A stretch of 64,000 bases of DNA from an uncultured Flavonifractor sp. (lineage in GTDB: Bacteria > Bacillota > Clostridia > Oscillospirales > Oscillospiraceae): NCBI GenBank assembly GCA_947346365.1, contig CANAAV010000003.1, positions 123,264 to 187,263 of the forward strand, given 5' to 3'. This document shows positions 59,348-64,000 of this stretch, piece after piece. Each line of letters opens with the position of its first letter. Within the stretch, counting starts at the first letter, position 1. The notes under the pieces were generated by a model, which saw nothing but the letters and a program-made list of their open reading frames with translations, did not search any database and was not told where the DNA came from. A program made the translations under genes and the position numbers.

Positions 59348-60700
59348 TCACGATTCCGGTTCTCCGGGCTCCTCCGCCTCGCTGGCATAGGGGGCTTCCG
59401 ACTCCCCATAGCCGTCCTCTTCCGGGGTGGCGTCGGAGGTCAGCTGCTGGACGGCCGGAATTTCCTCCGGCTGTGCCAGAGGGAGCTCTTCTTCTCCCTG
59501 TCTGGGGAAGAGAGGGGCCTGGCCGGGGTACGGGGTGGGGCCGTCAGGGCTGTACCGGTAGGGGTCGTAGGCCCGCCCGCGGGCGTACTGGCGCATACCG
59601 ACCCGACTGGCGGCTTTGACCTCGCCGGAAATCCTGCCGTCGTCCTCCTGGGGCTTTTTTTCCCCCTTTTTCTTCTTGCCCCGGCTGTTCTTTTCCTCCT
59701 CCAGGCGGCGGGCGCGCTCCTCGGCGGCCTGGCGCTTGCGCTGCTTTTCCTCTTCCTTCTCCAGGCGCTCCTGCTCCTGACGCAGGGCGGCGGCCTTGGC
59801 GTAGTCCTTTTTCAGCATCTGGTGGCAGATGAGCTCTTGAATCATTGAGAGCAGGTTATTAGCAATCCAATACACGCACAGGGCGGCGGGCATGGAAAAG
59901 CCGATCCACAGGGACATGAGGGGGGAGACGATGAGCATGCTTTTGGCGGTGGAATTGTTGGCCTGGTCGCTCTGCTGGTTGACGGAGTTGGTTTTCATGG
60001 ACAGCAGGGAGAACAAAAAGCCGCTTACCGCCGAGATAACGGGCAGCAGGAACAGCCCAAACCCGCCGGCGATGGTCCAAAACTTCAGCTGGGGAATCTG
60101 GGACAGGTCGATCAGCCCCAGAAAATCAAAATTGATGGCGAACAGGCCGCTTCCGGCCTCCCCTACGGCGGCCTGGACGGTGGACAGGTTCTCCGGCGTA
60201 ATCAGAGAAGACAGGTAAAGCTGATTATAGCCGATGTTGGCAAAACCCTCCGCAGCCTCCCGGATCCAACCCATGTCCAGGGCTGTGGCGCCCCAATTGA
60301 CGGTTTCAGCCACTGTGTTGAGCACGTCCTGAGCGTTTACGCCCATCATGTACTTAATCGGCTGCCGGATAATGGCGTACAGGGGGAGCAGCACCAGCAG
60401 GGGCAGGAAGGACCACAGGCAGCCCCCCATGGGATTGACGTTTTCCTTCTCGTAAAGCTTTTGAACCTCCTGCTGGTAACGGGCCTGGTCCTTGCCGTAC
60501 TGCTTTTGGAGCTTCTGCATTTTCCCGGAGAGCATGTTCATCTGGATCATGCTGCGTTTCCCCTTCAGGGAGAAGGGGAAGAGAATCAATTTGACCACAA
60601 TGGCAAACAGAATGACCGCGATGCCGTAGCTGCCGGAGATGTTGTAGAAAAACCGAAGCAGCCATACGAAGGGGGAAAGGATGATCTGTGCGAAATCCAT
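59348..60700 (-). CDS. yidC: Membrane protein insertase YidC
   Basis: YidC inserts proteins into the cytoplasmic membrane. The 450-residue protein has the YidC/Oxa1 core (about residues 20-310) with GIAVILFAIVVKLILFPF and the groove-associated KGKRSMIQM. Later membrane helices include SLWIGFSMPAALCVYWI. A long charged, K/E-rich tail (about 300-450) is unusually extended, probably for ribosome binding. It starts after TTGGAGG. Confidence 0.95.
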   Translation of the reverse strand: MDFAQIILSPFVWLLRFFYNISGSYGIAVILFAIVVKLILFPFSLKGKRSMIQMNMLSGKMQKLQKQYGKDQARYQQEVQKLYEKENVNPMGGCLWSFLPLLVLLPLYAIIRQPIKYMMGVNAQDVLNTVAETVNWGATALDMGWIREAAEGFANIGYNQLYLSSLITPENLSTVQAAVGEAGSGLFAINFDFLGLIDLSQIPQLKFWTIAGGFGLFLLPVISAVSGFLFSLLSMKTNSVNQQSDQANNSTAKSMLIVSPLMSLWIGFSMPAALCVYWIANNLLSMIQELICHQMLKKDYAKAAALRQEQERLEKEEEKQRKRQAAEERARRLEEEKNSRGKKKKGEKKPQEDDGRISGEVKAASRVGMRQYARGRAYDPYRYSPDGPTPYPGQAPLFPRQGEEELPLAQPEEIPAVQQLTSDATPEEDGYGESEAPYASEAEEPGEPES

Positions 60701-60750
60701 TTACGCGCCTCCAAGTTCATTTGTGGTTGCCCGTCCTCGCGCGGGAGCTT

Positions 60751-60847
60751 AGGCCTTGCTTAAAAATTGGAAAACGCCCCAATAACGGGCCTTTTTCCAC
60801 CTGAACGGCGGGGCTTCTCCTTGAAATCCGCTTTTCAAACAAGGCCT
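60751..60847 (+). repeat. Short inverted-repeat element, copy E
   Basis: This 97-bp copy has both ends (AGGCCTTG and TTTTCAAACAAGGCCT) but lacks about 65 bp of the interior. It lies between yidD and yidC inside the operon and overlaps the last bases of the yidD stop codon. Confidence 0.9.
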
Positions 60848-61064
60848 AGGGGACAGGGTCGTACTCGATGCTGGTTTGCTTATGGAAGGGCTGGCATTTC
60901 AGCAGGCGGCGCAGGGCCAGCCAGCCGCCCTTGAAAGCGCCGTATTTCTCCACCGCCTCCAGGGCGTAGGCCGAGCAGGTGGGAATGAAGCGGCAGCAGG
61001 GCGGCCTGCCGGGGGAAAGGTAAGCGCGGTAGGCGCGGATGAGCCAGAGCAGCAGGCGTTTCAT
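60846..61064 (-). CDS. yidD: Membrane protein insertion efficiency factor YidD
   Basis: YidD helps YidC-mediated insertion. The 72-residue product has the family pattern LIRAYRAYLSPGRPPCCRF, IPTCSAYALEAVEKYG and LRRLLKCQPFHK. It ends YDPVP, the usual end, with the stop codon overlapping repeat copy E. The start overlaps the rnpA stop (ATGA). Confidence 0.95.
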   Translation of the reverse strand: MKRLLLWLIRAYRAYLSPGRPPCCRFIPTCSAYALEAVEKYGAFKGGWLALRRLLKCQPFHKQTSIEYDPVP

Positions 61065-61414
61065 CTCTGCACGGGCTCCTTTCCAAGCAGCTCCAGCTTA
61101 TCCGCCAACAGCAAAAGCCCCCGTTCCACCTCCTGGAACCGGGCATGTCCGGCCCGCACGCGGGCCACCACCACCAAATCGTATCCCGGAAGGAACCGCT
61201 CCTCATGGATGCGGTAGGCCTCCCGGATACGGCGGCGGGTGCGGTTGCGGCGCACCGCATTGCCCACCTTGACGCCTACGGTGATGCCCAGGCGGCTGCG
61301 GCCCAGCCGGTTTTTCCGGCAGTAGAGGGCCAGGGTGGGACATACGGCGCTTTTTCCCCTGCTGTAGAGGCGGCGGAACTCACGGTTTTGTTTGAGCGGC
61401 GTGGTGTGCTTCAC
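61061..61414 (-). CDS. rnpA: Ribonuclease P protein component
   Basis: This is the protein subunit of RNase P, which matures tRNA 5' ends. The 117-residue basic product has LKQNREFRRLYSRGKSA, LGITVGVKVGNAVRRNR and the RNR motif region NRTRRRIREAYR. The start is GTG with a G-rich site upstream. It follows rpmH, as usual. Confidence 0.96.
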   Translation of the reverse strand: MKHTTPLKQNREFRRLYSRGKSAVCPTLALYCRKNRLGRSRLGITVGVKVGNAVRRNRTRRRIREAYRIHEERFLPGYDLVVVARVRAGHARFQEVERGLLLLADKLELLGKEPVQR

Positions 61415-61512
61415 GGTGGTGCTGCCCCCCTTGCTGCGGCTGTATGCTGTGCAGGGGCGGTGGGAAAAGCTCCCCCGCCCCTTGAAAAGCCCTTATTCCA
61501 TTTGCCCCCGCA

Positions 61513-61647
61513 TCAGTGGGTCAGACGGGCGCGGCCCTTGGCACGGCGGCGCGCGAGCACCTTGCGGCCGTTGGCGGTACGCATGCGCTTGCGGAACCCG
61601 TGCTCTTTGGAGCGCTGGCGCTTTTTGGGCTGATAGGTACGGACCAT
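61513..61647 (-). CDS. rpmH: Ribosomal protein L34
   Basis: This is a 44-residue, very basic ribosomal protein. The product reads [18 protein letters not shown], then [17 protein letters not shown] and ends ARLTH, the L34 pattern. It starts after CAGGAGGTG and has a strong promoter at 61781-61809. It is the first gene of the rnpA-yidD-yidC-jag run. Confidence 0.98.
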   Translation of the reverse strand: MVRTYQPKKRQRSKEHGFRKRMRTANGRKVLARRRAKGRARLTH

Positions 61648-61780
61648 GTTGGTACACCTCCTGTACAAAATTCAAGCGGGGCTTGCCCCGCCCACCACAA
61701 CAGCCGGGGTATCCAGCTGCGGTCGTCGAATGAACGCCTGCCCGGCCGCGTGCAGCACGGCGGGAGGGTCAGTGCTCTTT

Positions 61781-61809
61781 ATTATAGCCTATGACAAAAT
61801 TTCCGTCAA
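61781..61809 (-). promoter_or_regulatory. Promoter of the rpmH operon
   Basis: On the minus strand, TTGACG, a 17-base spacer and TATAAT lie about 134 bases before the rpmH start. The leader in between is GC-rich. Confidence 0.85.
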
Positions 61810-61854
61810 GCCTGTTTTGGGGGAAAACGGTTAAAATTGTGAGGATTGCGCCTT

Positions 61855-62424
61855 TTATCCGAAAAAGTTCAGATGTTCCGCCAGAATTTTAACGCCGATG
61901 GCGATCAGTACGAGTCCCCCTGCCAGCGTGGCCCGCCGCTGAAAAAGCCCCCCCAGCCGCCGCCCCAGCAGTCCGCCTGCCACGGAGAAGGCAAAGGCCA
62001 CCAGGCCAATCACCGCGGCGCTGAGCAGAATATTGACCTGCTGCATAAAGGCCATGGATACACCCACAGCCAAAGCGTCGATGCTGGTGGCCACGGCCAG
62101 TACGCATAAATGGCGGGCGGATAGGTCGGTAGCGGGGGATTCAGCCTGGCACTGGTTCTGCTTCAAGGCCTCCAGCACCATTTTTCCGCCGATCAGGGCC
62201 AGCAGGCCGAAGGCGACCCAGTGGTCCACGGCTTCAATGTACCGGCTGACGCTGCTGCCCAGGGACCAGCCCAGCAGGGGCATTAGGCATTGAAAGCCTC
62301 CGAACCAGCAGCCCATCTTTACCGCCTGGGGGCAGCCGAAGCCGGGCACGGCGATCCCGCTGGAGACTGATACCGCGAAAGCGTCCAGCGCCAGACTGAC
62401 GGCGATTAAAAAAACAGAAAGCAT
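61855..62424 (-). CDS. mntP: Manganese efflux pump MntP
   Basis: MntP exports Mn2+. The 189-residue product has six membrane helices and the paired Asp motifs typical of the family: SLALDAFAVSVSSG in the first half and ATSIDALAVGVSMAF in the second. The start follows AGGAGGAG. No yybP-ykoY manganese riboswitch was recognised in the 127-base upstream space; an inverted repeat is present there. Confidence 0.93.
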   Translation of the reverse strand: MLSVFLIAVSLALDAFAVSVSSGIAVPGFGCPQAVKMGCWFGGFQCLMPLLGWSLGSSVSRYIEAVDHWVAFGLLALIGGKMVLEALKQNQCQAESPATDLSARHLCVLAVATSIDALAVGVSMAFMQQVNILLSAAVIGLVAFAFSVAGGLLGRRLGGLFQRRATLAGGLVLIAIGVKILAEHLNFFG

Positions 62425-62466
62425 GGCGCTCCTCCTCTCTTTCCTCTTTCCCTGAGGGAAGTACAG

Positions 62467-62495
62467 TATAGCATAGTTCCATACTATATGCTATA
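62467..62495. promoter_or_regulatory. Inverted repeat between mntP and tadA
   Basis: TATAGCATA and TATGCTATA form a 9-bp dyad around 11 bases, with further matching flanks. It lies in the divergent promoter region of mntP and tadA and may be an operator. Confidence 0.5.
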
Positions 62496-62551
62496 GTGGA
62501 AAAGAAAAATGCCCTTTGGGGCGGTATGTTGTGGGCAAAGGGGGAGAGGAT

Positions 62552-62995
62552 GTGGACCACGAAGCGTATATGAGTCAAGCGCTGGAGCTGGCCCGGCAGG
62601 CCTTGGCGGCGGGAGAGGTTCCGGTTGGGTGCGTCATTGTGCGGGAGGGACAGGTAGTGGGGCGGGGCCGCAACCGCCGGGAGGCAGATCGCACCGCCCT
62701 GGGCCATGCGGAGCTGGACGCTATCCGGCAGGCCTGCGCGGCGCTGGGCGGCTGGCGGCTGGAAGGGTGCGCCCTCTATGTGACGCTGGAGCCCTGCCCC
62801 ATGTGCGCTGGGGCGATCATCAACGCTAGGATACCGGTTGTGCGTTATGGAGCCAAAGATGAAAAGGCGGGCTGCTGCGGGTCGGTGCTGAATTTGTTTG
62901 AGGAGCGGTTTAATCACCGCCCCCGCATTTACGGCGGACTGCTGGAGCGGGAGTGCGCCGCATTGCTGCAAGCGTTTTTCTCACAGCTGCGGTGA
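62552..62995 (+). CDS. tadA: tRNA-specific adenosine deaminase TadA
   Basis: TadA converts A34 to inosine in tRNA-Arg(ACG). The 147-residue product has the zinc/catalytic motifs GHAELDAI and LEPCPMCAGAI. GTG at 62552 is preferred because GGGGGAGAGG lies just before it; an ATG six codons downstream is an alternative. It is divergent from mntP. Confidence 0.93.
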   Translation: MDHEAYMSQALELARQALAAGEVPVGCVIVREGQVVGRGRNRREADRTALGHAELDAIRQACAALGGWRLEGCALYVTLEPCPMCAGAIINARIPVVRYGAKDEKAGCCGSVLNLFEERFNHRPRIYGGLLERECAALLQAFFSQLR

Positions 62996-62997
62996 AT

Positions 62998-63134
62998 AGG
63001 CCCTGTTCGAAAACTACCAATGCGCCCAAACGACGGGCCTTTTTCCGCCTGGACAGCGGGGTTTCTCCTTAAAATCCGTCAGAATTCCTGCGTCAAGCCC
63101 CCTTGCCAGTCGAAGAAATCCCTCGCACTTGGGG
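62998..63134 (+). repeat. Truncated inverted-repeat element, copy F
   Basis: The left end (AGGCCCTG) and about 137 bp match copy B. The match stops around CTTGGGG at 63130-63134, and the right terminal repeat is missing. The next sequence belongs to the recombinase-bearing element. Confidence 0.85.
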
Positions 63135-63192
63135 CAACTCCCGTAAGGAAGTTACCCCAACCGGGGGCCGTAAACGACAAGTTACCTATTTG

Positions 63193-63223
63193 GACGGCGT
63201 AGCTTCGGCTACGCTGTCTTTTT
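63193..63223 (+). terminator. UUCG-loop terminator at the recombinase end
   Basis: GACGGCGTAGC and GCTACGCTGTC pair around a TTCG loop, followed by TTTTT on the plus strand. It overlaps the 3' end of the recombinase gene and would stop transcription entering from tadA. Confidence 0.8.
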
Positions 63224-64000
63224 CCTACGCTTCTGCATGGCCTGATAATAGGCCATATATTCCTGTTCCAGCGTTTCCGGTTCCGGCGCTGTCCAAAGGC
63301 CAATAGTGTTGTAATAGATATCTACCCGCTGATGCCGCTTGCCATCTATCTTCTCCGGCTTGGATACCACGATCTTATCAATGAATTCATGGACGATCTC
63401 AGGTGTTAACTCCGTCAGCTGGGTCACCTGTCTGGCCCGCTCAATGACCCGCTGCAAGTCAGCAGCCTTATCCGTGGTTGCGTCCAGAGTGGCCTCCATC
63501 TCAGGGATTGCCGCTTTCAACTGCTTCTGCTCATTTTCCAGCGATACCGTCAGCGTGGCAAAACGTTCCTCGGTAAGCAGTCCCTTGGTCAAATCCTCGT
63601 AGATCTTTTGAATGATACGGTCAATCTCTGACACTCGCTGTTTAGCTTTGTCCAACTCCCGGCTTCTGGCAGACAGTTCCTTTTTCTCTTGCAGGCCAAA
63701 CCGCTCCATTTGCTCCTGGGCAAACCGCTTTTCATAGACCTGGACATACCATAAGAGTCTTTGCAGTCCCTCAAGGACAAGCTGTTCCACAACCCTCTCC
63801 CGAATGTAGTGAGCGGAACACAGGTCGGTATTTTTACGGTAGCCGGAACAGAAAAAGTAGGCCTGCTCCCGCTTGTAGTTGTTGGTGGCGCTGTATCCCA
63901 ACTTACTGCCGCAGTCGGCGCAGTAGAGCAGGCCGGAAAACATACTCACAGCGCCCGTTCTCGTGGGCCTGCGGCGGTGCTGACGAAGATTCTGAACAAG
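63209..64000 (-). CDS. Large serine recombinase, C-terminal part (runs off window)
   Basis: The frame is open to the window edge, so only the last 263 codons are seen. They contain the zinc-ribbon domain (SGLLYCADCGSKLGYS with a second CSGYRKNTDLC pair), a long coiled coil (KELSARSRELDKAKQRVSE) and a DUF4368-like end (EFIDKIVVSKPEKIDGKR, VDIYYNTIGLW). This is typical of large serine integrases of conjugative and mobilisable elements. The catalytic resolvase domain lies outside. It probably marks the end of an integrated element, whose boundary is in repeat copy F. Confidence 0.93.
   Translation of the reverse strand, partial: LVQNLRQHRRRPTRTGAVSMFSGLLYCADCGSKLGYSATNNYKREQAYFFCSGYRKNTDLCSAHYIRERVVEQLVLEGLQRLLWYVQVYEKRFAQEQMERFGLQEKKELSARSRELDKAKQRVSEIDRIIQKIYEDLTKGLLTEERFATLTVSLENEQKQLKAAIPEMEATLDATTDKAADLQRVIERARQVTQLTELTPEIVHEFIDKIVVSKPEKIDGKRHQRVDIYYNTIGLWTAPEPETLEQEYMAYYQAMQKRRKKTA

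Noticed and set aside
61648-61854. Possible replication origin upstream of rpmH
   Set aside because: No DnaA-box sequences and no dnaA gene. The space holds an rpmH promoter and GC-rich leader only.
62425-62551. yybP-ykoY manganese riboswitch before mntP
   Set aside because: The 127-base space is too short and lacks the conserved three-way junction sequences; a simple dyad is present instead.

Overview
The window is a chromosome segment of a flagellated, endospore-forming Clostridia, most likely an Oscillospiraceae relative (Flavonifractor/Oscillibacter/Intestinimonas-like). This is inferred from the high-GC coding style, strong AGGAGG ribosome binding sites, the Bacillus/Clostridium-type fla/che operon with FliY and CheC/CheD, the spoVAD-spoVAE pair, and the Gram-positive rpmH-rnpA-yidD-yidC-jag cluster. 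No rRNA, tRNA or CRISPR array was found. The window opens inside fliI and closes inside a large serine recombinase gene.

Layout. (1) 1-21.7 kb: one co-directional flagellar/chemotaxis operon: fliI, fliJ, fliK, flgD, a flagellar-operon protein, flgE, flbD, motA, motB, fliM, fliY, cheY, fliO, fliP, fliQ, fliR, flhB, flhA, sigma-28 (fliA), two rod proteins, cheC, cheD, cheV and an EAL-HDOD protein, ending at a clear terminator. fliL, flhF and flhG are not in their usual places. cheA, cheW, cheB, cheR, flagellin and the remaining early genes must lie elsewhere. (2) 21.7-24 kb: a modular palindromic repeat, a ComFB-domain protein (a family with reported cyclic-di-nucleotide receptors), a 163-bp inverted-repeat element and an orphan ParA. 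(3) 24-27.5 kb: a sigma-28-type promoter driving fliD, fliS and a small coiled-coil protein. (4) 27.6-39.2 kb: a C39-like peptidase divergent from an FtsE-like ATPase, a chemoreceptor, an FtsA-like actin with an extended C-terminus, a lipoprotein, a stand-alone ClpB-type AAA+ protein, a cell-wall amidase, and a LysR regulator divergent from a 45-codon gene. Several dispersed repeats sit between these genes. (5) 39.4-50 kb: bactofilin, FeoB/FeoA, a MATE exporter, a GreA-like factor, SpoVAE/SpoVAD, a cysteine-rich protein with an acyl-ACP thioesterase, an XRE membrane regulator and IMP dehydrogenase. (6) 50-57.7 kb: uppP-ftsK-galM-galK-galT in one minus-strand run. (7) 57.9-61.7 kb: a small membrane protein behind a promoter with three LexA-like boxes, then the rpmH-rnpA-yidD-yidC-jag cluster. 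(8) 61.8-64 kb: mntP, tadA, and the end of an integrated element whose serine recombinase end has cut into a copy of the dispersed repeat.

Most promising observations: a FliY whose CheY-binding-like peptide is missing from the N-terminus but present twice in the central linker; the three-box SOS-like promoter in front of an unrecognised small membrane protein; two families of dispersed intergenic repeats (a 162-bp inverted-repeat element with six copies, and a hairpin-core-hairpin element with two); and the divergent LysR/45-codon pair with overlapping promoters.

All functional calls come from reading motifs and gene order. No database search was run.
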